Origin: Egicoccus sp. AB-alg2
GTDB lineage: Bacteria; Actinomycetota; Nitriliruptoria; Nitriliruptorales; Nitriliruptoraceae
DNA: 64,000 nucleotides
Assembly: GCF_041821065.1 (NCBI RefSeq)
Contig: NZ_JBGUAX010000006.1
Span: 186,001-250,000, forward strand
Direction: 5' to 3'
Part shown: one piece after another, positions 8,552 through 17,311 of the stretch
How positions within the stretch are numbered: the stretch's first letter is position 1
How the letters are laid out: each line of letters opens with the position of its first letter
Notes under the pieces: generated by a model
The model's input: the letters and a program-made list of their open reading frames with translations, nothing else
What the model was told of the DNA's origin: nothing
Database searches by the model: none
Position numbers and translations under genes: made by a program

Positions 8552-8701
8552 ATGGCGATCGACACGCCCGGCCTCCTCTCCCGGCGCCGCCCGCCGACGA
8601 CGACCGCAACGAGCGCCGTGGCGTTCACTCTGGGCGACGGACGCCCGGGCACCGTCGGGCCGAGCGTGGCCGGGACGCGCGTGATGGGGCGACGCCGATG
8701 A
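8552..8701 (+). CDS. Possible small ORF before the rRNA methyltransferase
   Basis: ATG 8552 is preceded by AGGA and opens a 49-codon frame whose TGA overlaps the ATG of the methyltransferase (ATGA at 8698). The peptide is Arg/Thr/Gly-rich, with no recognised domain. It may be a coupled leader peptide or merely chance in high-GC DNA. The 225-bp stretch 8473-8697 holds nothing else that I recognise. Confidence 0.18.
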   Translation: MAIDTPGLLSRRRPPTTTATSAVAFTLGDGRPGTVGPSVAGTRVMGRRR

Positions 8702-9609
8702 CCACGGCCTACCTCGCCGCCGAGGAGTTCGAGAGCGAGCTCGACGAGGAGCTGCGGCTCGCCGGCGTCGTCGTCGGTCAGCGGCACGGGCGGCTGCGGA
8801 TCAGCGAGAGCCCACCGGTGCATGCGGCGTGGGCAGCGAACACCTGGTGGGACGCGGAGCGGATCCAGGTGCGCTCGATCGGGCATGCCGCCCGTGAGCT
8901 GATGGACCGACAGCGCAACTGGGCCCTGTACGCGCCGACGCTCAGGGGCCGGGCCGAGCTGATCGCCGACAAACTCCCCCACGTGTCGGCCCGGGCGCTC
9001 GAGCTCGGGGAGGTCGCGCCCGACGCGCCGCTGGGGTCGTGGACGTTGCTGGAACGTGACGTCGTCCTGGCGGCAGCCGACTGTGCGGTCCCGTTCCCGA
9101 ACGGCGTGCCGCGGTTCGTGGAGGACCGCCACGGGCCGCCGAGCCGCGCCTACCTGAAGCTGTGGGAGACGTTCGCCCGGCTGCGGCGTCAGCCAGGCCC
9201 CGGCGAGCGGTGTCTGGATCTCGGTGCTGCGCCCGGCGGCTGGACGTGGCTGCTGGCCCGCACGGGTGCCGAGGTGCTCGCGGTGGACAAGGCGCCGCTG
9301 GCTCCGGAGGTCGCCGCGTTACCGAACGTCAAGTGGTCGGCGGGTTCGGCCTTCGCGCTGGATCCGTCGGACGTCGGGCCGGTCGACTGGTGGTGCAGCG
9401 ACATCATCGCCTACCCGGACCGGCTGTATGACCTGGTGACGCGCTGGCTCGGGTCGGGCCAGGTCGGCAACCTGGTGTGCACGGTGAAGTTCCAGGGCGC
9501 CACCGACCACGTGGCCGCCGAACGGTTCGCCGCGCTGCCCGGCGCCCAGCTGTTCCACCTCGACCAGAACAAGCACGAGCTCACCTGCGTGATACTCGAC
9601 GCCGCATGA
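8698..9609 (+). CDS. RlmM-like FtsJ/RrmJ-fold RNA methyltransferase
   Basis: 303 residues. The C-terminal half is an FtsJ Rossmann fold. It has the SAM loop LDLGAAPGGWTWLL near residue 177, a motif IV region CSDIIAYPD near 235, TVKFQG near 262 (Lys) and NKHELTCV at the end (Glu). These fit the K-D-K-E tetrad of 2'-O-methyltransferases; the first Lys is probably in SRAYLKLWE near 152. The N-terminal 140 residues resemble the THUMP-like part of RlmM, which methylates a cytidine (C2498 in E. coli) in 23S rRNA. Target assignment is by family only. Confidence 0.75.
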   Translation: MTTAYLAAEEFESELDEELRLAGVVVGQRHGRLRISESPPVHAAWAANTWWDAERIQVRSIGHAARELMDRQRNWALYAPTLRGRAELIADKLPHVSARALELGEVAPDAPLGSWTLLERDVVLAAADCAVPFPNGVPRFVEDRHGPPSRAYLKLWETFARLRRQPGPGERCLDLGAAPGGWTWLLARTGAEVLAVDKAPLAPEVAALPNVKWSAGSAFALDPSDVGPVDWWCSDIIAYPDRLYDLVTRWLGSGQVGNLVCTVKFQGATDHVAAERFAALPGAQLFHLDQNKHELTCVILDAA

Positions 9610-9674
9610 GCGTCGCGAGCGCGCAGTCACCGCCGATGATGAGCGACCGCGGAGACGGGCGCAGCTGACGCCAC

Positions 9675-10151
9675 TCAGTCGTCGGAGCCGGCGAAACGAC
9701 GTTCCAGGTCGGCGAGCTTGGCGACCCGCCGGCGGAAGTGGGGCTCGTCGCTGTGCTCGGCGCCGAGGAAGGCCGTCAGCAGTTCGAAGGCCAGACGATC
9801 ACCGACGATCTGCGCGCCGAGGCACAGCACGTTGACGTCGTCGTGCTCCACGGCCTGGTGCGCCGAGTAGCTGTCGTGACAGAGGGCCGCCCGGATACCG
9901 GGGTACTTGTTGGCGGCGATCGACGCCCCGACCCCCGTGCCGCAGACCATGATGCCGCGGTCGGCCTCGCCGGCACGGACCTGTTGGCAGACCTGGTCGG
10001 CGATGTCGGGGAAGTCGACGGGTTCGTCGCTGTGGGTGCCGACGTCGGTGACGTCGTGGCCCCACTCACGCAGCCTGGCGACGATGGGACCCTTCAGCGG
10101 GAAGCCGGCGTGGTCACCGCCGACGACGATACGACGACGCGTCTGCTGCAT
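9675..10151 (-). CDS. rpiB: RpiB/LacAB-family sugar-phosphate isomerase
   Basis: 158 residues. Family marks are GGDHAGFPLK at the N-terminus and the active-site Cys loop MVCGTGVGASIAANK with the phosphate-binding residues that follow. RALCHDSYSAHQAVEHDDVNVLCLG comes next, then the usual helical tail. RpiB interconverts ribose 5-phosphate and ribulose 5-phosphate; paralogues isomerise allose, galactose or tetrulose phosphates. It is the last gene of an operon (gap 10 bp) behind a TRAP transporter and a ribosylglycohydrolase-family enzyme, and a ribokinase is divergently encoded. This favours a catabolic role on ribose 5-phosphate or a similar pentose phosphate. Confidence 0.85.
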   Translation of the reverse strand: MQQTRRRIVVGGDHAGFPLKGPIVARLREWGHDVTDVGTHSDEPVDFPDIADQVCQQVRAGEADRGIMVCGTGVGASIAANKYPGIRAALCHDSYSAHQAVEHDDVNVLCLGAQIVGDRLAFELLTAFLGAEHSDEPHFRRRVAKLADLERRFAGSDD

Positions 10152-10161
10152 GTGGTGCCTC

Positions 10162-11445
10162 CTAGAAGCCGAGAAGTCGCGGGAGCCAGATGAGCGTGTT
10201 CGGGAAGATTGCGAGGAGCATGGTCCCGGCCACGAGCAGCCCGATCAGCGGCACGATCGCGCGGGAGGTGTCCTCGATGGTGGTCTGCGCGATGCTGGAG
10301 GTCACGAACAGCACCACGCCCACCGGCGGTGTGCAGACACCCAGCGTGAGGGCCACGACGATGACGACGCCGGCGGCCATCGGATCGACGCCGGCCGCCA
10401 CCGCGACCGGCAGGAACACCGGCGTGAGCACGATCAGTGCCGAGATGGTGTCGATGAACGTGCCCGCGATCAGCAGCAGCACGACCAGCAGAATCATGAT
10501 CAGGGCGGGGTGGCTGACCTGCGAGAGCACGGCGGTCGCGACCCGGCGCGGGATGCCCTCGAAGGCGAGGACCCAGCTGAACGCCGAGGCGGTCGTCATC
10601 ACGAGCATGACGACACCGGTGGTCTTGGCGGTGTTGACCATGGCGGCCGGGAGGTCCGCCAGACGCAGTTCGCGGTAGCCGAAGATTCCGACGAGCAGGG
10701 TGTAGAACGCGCCGACGGCGCCGGCCTCCGTGGGGGTCATGACCCCGCCGATGATGCCGCCCATGATCAGGACGGGCGTGGCCAGTGCGGGGGCCGCCGA
10801 CCAGGCGGCGCGCCCGATCGTGGGGAGGTCTGCGCGCGGGTCGACCGGCACGTCGTGCCGGATCGCCGCGCGGCGCACGCCGATGACCAGTGCGAGACCG
10901 AGCAGCGCGGCAGGCACGTAGCCGGCGACGAACAGGCCGCCGATGGAGACACCGGAGATCGTTCCCAGGACGATCATCGGGATGCTGGGCGGGATGATCG
11001 CGCCCAGGCTGGACGACGAGGACTCCACGGCGGCGGCCAGTCCCCGCGGATAGTTGGCGCGCACCATGGCGGGGATCGTGATCGCCCCCGTCCCAGCGGC
11101 GTTGGCGACCGCCGAGCCGGAGAAGCTGGCGAAGATCATGCTCGCCACGAGTTGCACGACACCCATGCCGCCCGTCAGGTGGCCGACGAGGGTCCGTGCG
11201 AAGTGGACCAGCCGCTCGGAGATCCCGCCGCGACTCATCAGCTCACCGACGAGGACGAAGAAGGGGATCGCCGTCAGCGCGAACGAGTCGGCGCCCGAGT
11301 ACATGCGCTGCACGATCGTCACCGAATCGACGCCGGGCATGAACAGCAGCACGTAGGCCCACGTCGCCAGGCCCACCGCGAAGGCGATGCGTGTGCGGCC
11401 GACGAGCAGCAGGACCATCAGGACGATGAGGACGACCCCGCTCAT
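10162..11445 (-). CDS. dctM: TRAP transporter large permease (DctM)
   Basis: 427 residues, almost entirely hydrophobic, with about 12 membrane segments and the family signature LGAIIPPSIPMIVLG near the middle. It is the channel subunit that couples sodium entry to uptake of a solute delivered by the periplasmic binding protein. The length is normal. It lies 34 bp after the small permease gene and 10 bp before rpiB in the order dctP-dctQ-dctM-rpiB. Confidence 0.92.
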   Translation of the reverse strand: MSGVVLIVLMVLLLVGRTRIAFAVGLATWAYVLLFMPGVDSVTIVQRMYSGADSFALTAIPFFVLVGELMSRGGISERLVHFARTLVGHLTGGMGVVQLVASMIFASFSGSAVANAAGTGAITIPAMVRANYPRGLAAAVESSSSSLGAIIPPSIPMIVLGTISGVSIGGLFVAGYVPAALLGLALVIGVRRAAIRHDVPVDPRADLPTIGRAAWSAAPALATPVLIMGGIIGGVMTPTEAGAVGAFYTLLVGIFGYRELRLADLPAAMVNTAKTTGVVMLVMTTASAFSWVLAFEGIPRRVATAVLSQVSHPALIMILLVVLLLIAGTFIDTISALIVLTPVFLPVAVAAGVDPMAAGVVIVVALTLGVCTPPVGVVLFVTSSIAQTTIEDTSRAIVPLIGLLVAGTMLLAIFPNTLIWLPRLLGF

Positions 11446-11479
11446 GGGCGTGACCTCCTGGACCGGTTGACGGCGACCG

Positions 11480-11998
11480 TCACGTGACCTGCTCCGAGGG
11501 CTCGTGGCCGGGGCCGCGTGGTTGCTCGTCGCTGCCGTCCAGCGTCTGGGTGACGAGCGTGACGAGCATGATCACGGCGGCGACCGGCACCGACGCGAAC
11601 CCCCAGGCCAGCGACACCCGCATCGCCGGGGTGCGCGTGCCGAAGTCGAGGGTGGAGGTCACCAGCTGCCAGCCGGCCAGCCCGATCGCGACCAGGAAGG
11701 CGGCGGTCAGCGCGTTGGTGACCCAGACGAGGAGCTTGCGTCCACGCGGGGGAAGCCGATCCACCACGAACGTGATGGCCAGGTGGCCGCGTTCCTGCAG
11801 GGCCACGCAGGCGCCGAGGAACACGACCCAGACGAACAGGATGCGGCTGAGCTCCTCGACCCACGGCAGCCCGACCCGCAGGACGTACCTCGCGAACACG
11901 TTGCTGGTGACGATGACCACCAGTAACGCGGTGAAGACGCCCGTGATGAGGCGGACCACCGCCGCCAGCGCATCGTTGACGATGTGGAGGACGTGCAC
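11480..11998 (-). CDS. dctQ: TRAP transporter small permease (DctQ)
   Basis: 172 residues from GTG 11998, which has GAGGGA six bases upstream; the longer open frame to 12112 is Arg/Thr-rich and not credible. Four membrane helices are visible, with the family motif VFARYVLRVGLPWVEELSRILFVW after the first and ALQERGHLAITFVVDRLP between the second and third. It forms the membrane complex with DctM. Confidence 0.9.
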   Translation of the reverse strand: MHVLHIVNDALAAVVRLITGVFTALLVVIVTSNVFARYVLRVGLPWVEELSRILFVWVVFLGACVALQERGHLAITFVVDRLPPRGRKLLVWVTNALTAAFLVAIGLAGWQLVTSTLDFGTRTPAMRVSLAWGFASVPVAAVIMLVTLVTQTLDGSDEQPRGPGHEPSEQVT

Positions 11999-12032
11999 GT
12001 CGCTTCCCTCCCGACGGCGGTGGCCCGGCCGG

Positions 12033-13085
12033 TCAGCGCGTGACGAGGTCGTAGAGGTCCTCGTCGAAGGCCTCGCCGATGTAGCGGTCGTGGATCGGCC
12101 TGGTCGCCTCACGGAACGCGTCCAGGTCCGGCCAGTTGACCTCGACGCCCGCTTCCTCCATCTGCGCGATGAGCTCGTCGGTGACCTGCTCGGAGTGGCT
12201 GCGCTGTTCGACCATCGCGTCGGCAGCGGCCCGCTCCACGGCGTCGCGCAGGTCGGCGTCCAGACCTGCGAGCAGGTCCTCGTTGACGAGCAGCACCGTG
12301 AACGAGAGCAGGTGGTGCGTCATGGACATGTAGTCCTGGACCTCCTGCAGGTTCGCGGGCGCGATGTTCACGACGGCATTCTCCTGGCCGTCGATGGTCC
12401 CCTGCTGCAGCGCCGAGTAGACGTCGCCGTACGGCATCGCCACACCGGCGCCGCCGAGCGTGTCGGTGATGGCCAGGTTGACCGGGTTCTCGGGGCTGCG
12501 GATGCGCAGGCCCTGCAGGTCGCCGGGCTCCTCGATCGGGCGCTCGTTGTTGGTGTAGACGCGGGCACCGTTGTGCCCCCAGCCGAGGACGTGCAGCGAC
12601 GAGGCGGACAGCTCCTGCTCCAGGTGCTCGCCCAGTTCGCCCTCCAGCAGCTCGAAGGCGTGGTCGTGGTCCTCGAAGACGTACGGCAGGCTCAGCAGCG
12701 TGGTGGTCTCGGTGAACTGCGCCAGCGGGTCGTGGCCGATGAAGGTCAGCTCGATCGTGCCTCGCTGCACGCTCTGGATGACCTCGGTCTCCTGCCCGAG
12801 CTGGCCGTCGGGGAAGATCTCCACCTCGATGGCCCCGTCGGAGTACTCGGCGAGGAGTTCGGCGAACCGCTCGGCGCCGACGTCGAAGTGGCTCCCGTCG
12901 GCGCAGCAGTGCGCCAGCCGCCAGCTCTGCGTCTCACCTGCCGGCTGCCCGTCGCCGGTGTCGACGTCGGTCGCCGCGTCCGTTTCCGGCTCTGAGCCGC
13001 CGCCACAGGCGGCCAGGCCCAGGCTCAAGGCCAGGACGAGTGCTGCCGGCGTACGCCACCGGCGTCGATTCCCATGCACGATCAC
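12033..13085 (-). CDS. dctP: TRAP transporter substrate-binding lipoprotein (DctP)
   Basis: 350 residues from GTG 13085 (AGGAACGAAC upstream; a second GTG two codons later is possible). The lipobox LAAC ends a hydrophobic signal, so the protein is anchored outside the membrane. Recognised family parts are a first lobe with FAELLAEYSDGAIEVEIFPDGQLG and, in the hinge region, the conserved Arg of GLRIRSPENPVN, which salt-bridges a carboxylate in most TRAP binding proteins. The ligand is therefore likely an organic acid or acidic sugar. A CCAD segment with paired Cys lies near the start of the mature domain, an unusual detail. Confidence 0.9.
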   Translation of the reverse strand: MIVHGNRRRWRTPAALVLALSLGLAACGGGSEPETDAATDVDTGDGQPAGETQSWRLAHCCADGSHFDVGAERFAELLAEYSDGAIEVEIFPDGQLGQETEVIQSVQRGTIELTFIGHDPLAQFTETTTLLSLPYVFEDHDHAFELLEGELGEHLEQELSASSLHVLGWGHNGARVYTNNERPIEEPGDLQGLRIRSPENPVNLAITDTLGGAGVAMPYGDVYSALQQGTIDGQENAVVNIAPANLQEVQDYMSMTHHLLSFTVLLVNEDLLAGLDADLRDAVERAAADAMVEQRSHSEQVTDELIAQMEEAGVEVNWPDLDAFREATRPIHDRYIGEAFDEDLYDLVTR

Positions 13086-13127
13086 GTTCGTTCCTCTCCC
13101 TTGTCTGGAGTAATCGCGGTGGGTCAC

Positions 13128-14267
13128 CTACCCACCGTGGGTGCGAAGCTGCTGGAGCGCGTCGACGCGCCCGGCCAGCGCATCGATGTGTTCCTCCAGG
13201 ACCGCCGTCATCTGCTCGGCGAGCTCGACCATCGGCGTGGTCTGCAGCGTGTAGTCGTTGGCGTCGAGGGCGGCCTGGACGGTCTCGGTCCAGTCGCTCG
13301 GAACATCGCCGATGCCGCCGTACGCGCCGACGATCTGGCCGAGGCAGCCGGCGATGCAGTCCGTGTCGCGTCCGAGGTTGGTCGCGCCGACGATGGCTTC
13401 CCGGACGTCACCCTGGCTGACCCACAGCAGCGCGAGCGCCTCGGCCGCGGTCTCGACCGCGTCGGCGTACGGGTACGTGGGGGCGAAGTGCTGCCGGATC
13501 GGCTCGCGGATGTCGCGCATGTCGGGGTACTTCCGCGCGATCTCGAGGGTCTCCTCGACGATCTCGCGGGTGGTGACGGAGACGTTGTCGAGTGCGGCGC
13601 CGATGATCGAGTCGACACTCGCGGTCGGCGAGAACGCCTCTGCCGTGGCGGCGGCCACGAGCTTGCAGGCTTCGACGCCACCGCTGGCGGCGGGCTGCAG
13701 CAGGAGCGCGACGTCCCCGGCGTCCAACGCCGCCTGATAGGGGTCACCGGCATTGATGATCCCGACAGGACCAATCATGTGCGCGGCGTCGACCAGACCC
13801 GGCCACGGCGTCAGCGCGCCCAGCAGCCGGGGCGGGATGCGGGTCTGCTCGTCCCCCGCCCGCAGGCGGTCCAGGTGGATCTTGATGTGCGGGTTGACGA
13901 GCCTGCCGATGTCGTCTCGCACGATGTCGCGGGCGAAGATCTCCGCGACGTCCTCGACGGTGACGCGCCCCGGCTTCTCGAGCATGGCCAGCGTCAGCAG
14001 GTAGCGGACCTCGGCGCCGTCCTCGGTCATGCCCGGCGGCATGTCCATGTGCTGGTAGCGCAGCCGCGGGCTGTTGTTCCAGTAGCGCACGTCACGCTCC
14101 TGCTGGACCCAGGGCAGGAAGCCGTCGACCCAGCCGAACGCCTCCTCGATGGCTTGCCACCCGCCGCCGGGGACGCTCACCCACTCGACCGCCGCACCCA
14201 TCGCCGAGCCGATGTTGGCCGCGGCGATCGATCCGTACACCTTCTCGAACAGGGCAGACTTCGTCAC
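13128..14267 (-). CDS. ADP-ribosylglycohydrolase (DraG-family) enzyme
   Basis: 379 residues from GTG 14267 with AAGGAG six bases before it. The all-helical DraG fold is suggested by YGSIAAANIGSAMGAAVEW near the start. MTEDGAE (residues 80-86) stands where the first metal-binding T-D/E-D motif belongs, and LGRDTDCIAGCLG (near 296-308) has the second. The dinuclear metal site looks intact. Family members cleave N- or O-ribosyl bonds of ADP-ribosylated molecules or related ribosides. Its place between dctP and gntR, with ribokinase and RpiB encoded in the locus, points to cleavage of an imported ribosylated small molecule rather than removal of ADP-ribose from proteins. Confidence 0.82.
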   Translation of the reverse strand: MTKSALFEKVYGSIAAANIGSAMGAAVEWVSVPGGGWQAIEEAFGWVDGFLPWVQQERDVRYWNNSPRLRYQHMDMPPGMTEDGAEVRYLLTLAMLEKPGRVTVEDVAEIFARDIVRDDIGRLVNPHIKIHLDRLRAGDEQTRIPPRLLGALTPWPGLVDAAHMIGPVGIINAGDPYQAALDAGDVALLLQPAASGGVEACKLVAAATAEAFSPTASVDSIIGAALDNVSVTTREIVEETLEIARKYPDMRDIREPIRQHFAPTYPYADAVETAAEALALLWVSQGDVREAIVGATNLGRDTDCIAGCLGQIVGAYGGIGDVPSDWTETVQAALDANDYTLQTTPMVELAEQMTAVLEEHIDALAGRVDALQQLRTHGG

Positions 14268-14292
14268 TCGATGCTCCTTGTTGGCACGGCCC

Positions 14293-14943
14293 TCAGGCAT
14301 CAACGTCGAGGTCCTCGTCGACCGCGAGCGTCGGGAACCAGTTGCGGGCCATGACGTGGCGCCGGGCCGCAGCCGACGCACGCTGGGGGTCGCGGGCCTT
14401 GATCGCGTCGACCGCCGCTTCGTGCTCCCGGTGCATCTGCTCCAGCGGCTCGCGTTCGAACTGCAGCAGGTTCAACATCCGGACCGAGAGGTCGTACAGG
14501 CGCCTCAGGGTGGTCATCAGGTACTGGTTGTGGCTGGCGCGGGCGATCGCGTCGTGCAGCAGCTCGTCGAACAACACGGGGTCGTCCGAGCCGGGCTCGC
14601 GCCCCTGACAGATCGCCTCGAGGCGGGCGATGTCCTCCTCGGTGGCGCGCTGAGCCGCCAGGCCCGCCGCGAACCCGTCCAGCTGCACGCGCAGCTCGAA
14701 CAGCGCCTGGATGTCACCGGCGCCGAAGGACGAGACCACCATGCCGCGGCGCCCGTGGGCGACGACGAGCTCCTCGGCGACCAGCCGCTGGAGGGCCTCA
14801 CGCAGCGGTGTGCGTCCGACCCCGTAGCGCTCGACGAGTTCCGAGTCGCTGAGCGGCTCGCCCGGCGCCAGGTCCAGGGTCAGGATCGCCCGCTTGAGCA
14901 CGGCATAGGCGTGCTCCGACTGCCGCATCCCCTTCTCCGCCAT
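14293..14943 (-). CDS. GntR-family (FadR/FCD subfamily) regulator
   Basis: 216 residues. The winged helix spans residues 8-75 (AYAVLKRAILTLDLAPGEPLSDSELVERYGVGRTPLREALQRL). The C-terminal helical FCD effector domain has its metal-ligand pattern in FDELLHDAIARASHN and the later HREHEAAVDAI. It is the first gene of the dctPQM-rpiB operon and diverges from ribokinase, so it probably controls both directions from the AT-rich 62-bp spacer. The inducer is likely a carboxylate or sugar acid, which is the usual ligand type of FCD domains. Confidence 0.9.
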   Translation of the reverse strand: MAEKGMRQSEHAYAVLKRAILTLDLAPGEPLSDSELVERYGVGRTPLREALQRLVAEELVVAHGRRGMVVSSFGAGDIQALFELRVQLDGFAAGLAAQRATEEDIARLEAICQGREPGSDDPVLFDELLHDAIARASHNQYLMTTLRRLYDLSVRMLNLLQFEREPLEQMHREHEAAVDAIKARDPQRASAAARRHVMARNWFPTLAVDEDLDVDA

Positions 14944-14952
14944 GCCCGCTCC

Positions 14953-14985
14953 CTGTAATATGTGTGCAATATATTTGTAGCATGC
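14953..14985. promoter_or_regulatory. AT-rich divergent promoter/operator between gntR and ribokinase
   Basis: The spacer 14944-15005 is strikingly AT-rich for this genome. It holds TGCAATATATTTGTAGCA (14965-14982), an imperfect dyad with TGC/GCA ends, and the -10-like TAATAT (14957) and TATATT (14970). A GntR operator over two back-to-back promoters is likely by position; the exact site is uncertain. Confidence 0.45.
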
Positions 14986-15005
14986 TGGCTGTCAAGGAGA
15001 GAGAC

Positions 15006-15896
15006 ATGGCGAGGGGCAGGGTCGCGGTCGTCGGCAGCGTGAACATGGATGTCGTGGTGCCCGTGCCGCACCTGCCCGCGCCCGGGGAGACCGTGCTGGG
15101 AGGCCATCACCGGCAGCTTCCCGGCGGCAAAGGGGCGAACCAGGCCGTCGGGCTCGCTCGCCTCGACCGCGAGGTGGCGCTGATCGGGTGCGTCGGTCGC
15201 GACGACTTCGGGCAACGGCTGCGTCGGCACCTGAGCGGGGAGGGCATTGACGCCGCAGGGCTGCGCGAGACCGATGCGCCGACGGGCATCGCGGTCATCA
15301 CCGTCGCCGACGACGGCGAGAACCAGATCGCCGTTTCGCCTGGTGCCAACAGCCTGGTCGGCCCCGAGGACGTCGAAGCCGGCGGCGTGGCGGACGCCGA
15401 CGTCGTGCTGTGCCAACTCGAGGTGCCGGTCGGCGCGGTGGAGGCCGCCGCGACCCTGGCCGGCGGCGTGTTCGTCCTGAATCCTGCTCCTGCCCGAGCG
15501 CTGCCGCCCGGCCTGCTTCAGCGCGTGGACGTGCTCGTGCCCAATCGCACCGAGCTCGGCCAACTCGGTGACGCGAACGCCGACCTCGACGACCTCGACG
15601 ACATCGCCGACGTCGCCCGGAGCCTCGGGCTGCCGGCGGTCGCGGTGACGCTCGGAGGGCAGGGCGTACTCTGTGTCACCCCGACCGCGGTGACGCACCT
15701 CACGCCACCCTCCATCGAGGTGGTCGACACGACGGGCGCAGGCGACGCCTTCTGCGCTGGGCTCGTCGATGCCCTCATAGACGGCGCGGATCTTGTGTCC
15801 GCCGCCCATTTCGGCATGGTCGTGGCCGGCAAGGCGATCACCCGCCAAGGCGCACAGACCGCGCTGCCGCGGCGGGACGAACTTGCCTGCGGATAG
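15006..15896 (+). CDS. rbsK: Ribokinase (PfkB family)
   Basis: 296 residues from ATG 15006 with AAGGAGAGA upstream. The ribokinase signature GGKGANQAVGLARL is near residue 38, and the C-terminal anion-hole/catalytic motif DTTGAGDAFCAG near 242 has the catalytic Asp. Asn of GSVNMD near the N-terminus fits sugar binding. It phosphorylates ribose, or a related sugar or nucleoside, at the 5 position with ATP. It is divergent from gntR. Its product would feed RpiB, encoded at the far end of the locus. Confidence 0.88.
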   Translation: MARGRVAVVGSVNMDVVVPVPHLPAPGETVLGGHHRQLPGGKGANQAVGLARLDREVALIGCVGRDDFGQRLRRHLSGEGIDAAGLRETDAPTGIAVITVADDGENQIAVSPGANSLVGPEDVEAGGVADADVVLCQLEVPVGAVEAAATLAGGVFVLNPAPARALPPGLLQRVDVLVPNRTELGQLGDANADLDDLDDIADVARSLGLPAVAVTLGGQGVLCVTPTAVTHLTPPSIEVVDTTGAGDAFCAGLVDALIDGADLVSAAHFGMVVAGKAITRQGAQTALPRRDELACG

Positions 15897-15908
15897 CAGG
15901 AACGGTCG

Positions 15909-17110
15909 TCAGGCCGCGGGGACCTTGAAGGACTCGTACAGGTCGGCTGGGATCGGGTTGGCCAGCCGCCAGGTAGCGCGATCGGCCGCTCGCCCTCGTG
16001 GCGGACGTAGTCGGCCGGCCCGAGCAGCACGTAGGGGCGCGTGGCACCCCAGGCGTCCTGCTTCGACGCGCGGACCGCCAGCAAGATGCGTACGCCGTTG
16101 GTGCGCTGCTCGATGTAGCGGCGGGCCGCGGCGGAGTCCAGGCGGGTCATGTTCTGCGACTCCCAGTGGAACAGCTCGCGGCTGAGTGCGTAGTCGCGGT
16201 ACAGCGTCCTGGGCGAGTACTCGGCCTCGGTCTTCTGCAGCGTGATGAACAGCACCTCGGTGTTGGCCGGCGCGTGCCACCAGGGGCCGGTCTGGTGGCT
16301 GTAGCGCTCCCCCCGGCGCCAGCCGTCCGAACCCGGCCAGGATCTCGTCGCGGGTGTAGCTGGCGTGCAGGCGTAGCGGCACGTCGGCGTCGGGCAGCGC
16401 GATCGAGGGGCGGCTGATGCGCTCGCGGAGCAGCGGCAGGGTGGCGAGCAGTTCTTCGCGTAGTGCCGGTGCCTCCCAGACGCCGCGCCAGGCCGGGCCG
16501 AGGTCGTCGGGTGCGCCGCGCAGCGACCACAGGGTGACGAGGAACATCCACGCCCGACGACGGTCCACCTCGCCGTCCAGCACGGGTGGTCGGTCGGCAG
16601 AAAGCCCGGCGTGCAGTTGGTCGATCCGTTCGGCGACGTCGAGATGGAGCAGCCGTCAGACGCCCTTACGCAGCACGTCCACGCCGCGTCCGACGGGCCG
16701 GTCGTCGAGGTTGGCGGCACGACGCAGCAGCGCCCAGCCGCCGGCCTTGACGACGTCCTCTAGCTCGACGCCGGTCTCCTTGAGGAAGATGTCCAGCGGC
16801 GGGGCGCGACGGGCGGGCTCGCGGGCGGCTAGGCCCTGCAGTTCGCGGACCAGCGCCGTCTTGTTGGCCAGCACGGCCTGCTTGAGGTTGTTGACGACCC
16901 ACGCGCGGGCCTGGTGGTCGAGTTCGAGGTGGCAGCCCGACGGCAGGTAGGGGAAGACCTCCTCAGCGGCCTGGGCGAGCTGACGTCGAGGTAAACCGAT
17001 CAGCGCCCGCAGCCGCAGGTCGTAGCCGTACTCCCGGCGGTGCTGGCCGACGAAATCGAGCACCGTGCACACCGGCTTGTCGGGATGGCGGCGCAGACCC
17101 GGAGCACCTG
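15909..17110 (-). pseudogene. Decayed C-terminal half of a DEAD/DEAH helicase (DUF3427 type)
   Basis: Homologous-looking protein runs through three frames. CTVLDFVGQHRREYGYDLR to VDVLRKGV occupies 17072-16656. A second frame carries REELLATLPLLRERISRP down to about 16330. A third frame carries the DUF3427 core (EVLFITLQKTEAEYSPRTLY, LFHWESQNM). The second frame resumes at about 15980 and ends NPIPADLYESFKVPAA at 15909. At least three frameshifts (near 16656, 16330 and 15980) are needed, and nothing of the helicase motor remains upstream of about 17110. Intact relatives are superfamily 2 helicases often found in defence islands. This copy is almost certainly non-functional, unless assembly errors produced the shifts. 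Confidence 0.75.
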
Positions 17111-17311
17111 GACGCGTCGAGCGGTCAGATCCGCGCGGTTTCGCGCGTCATGGGGCGAACACCCGCGGTACCGCCGACTGCGGTCGCGTTGTCGCGGACC
17201 AGGGCTAGGCCACGCTGGAAAGCAACGGCGCACCGAGCCAGCGGCGAACCGCAGCCACGCAAGCCCCAGCGGGACTATTCTGATTGTTCGACGCGGATCA
17301 GGGGCACCCGC

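Noticed and set aside
9907-11487. 526-residue open frame opposite dctM
   Set aside because: Extremely His/Asp/Arg-rich and lacking any family pattern; shadow of the membrane protein gene.
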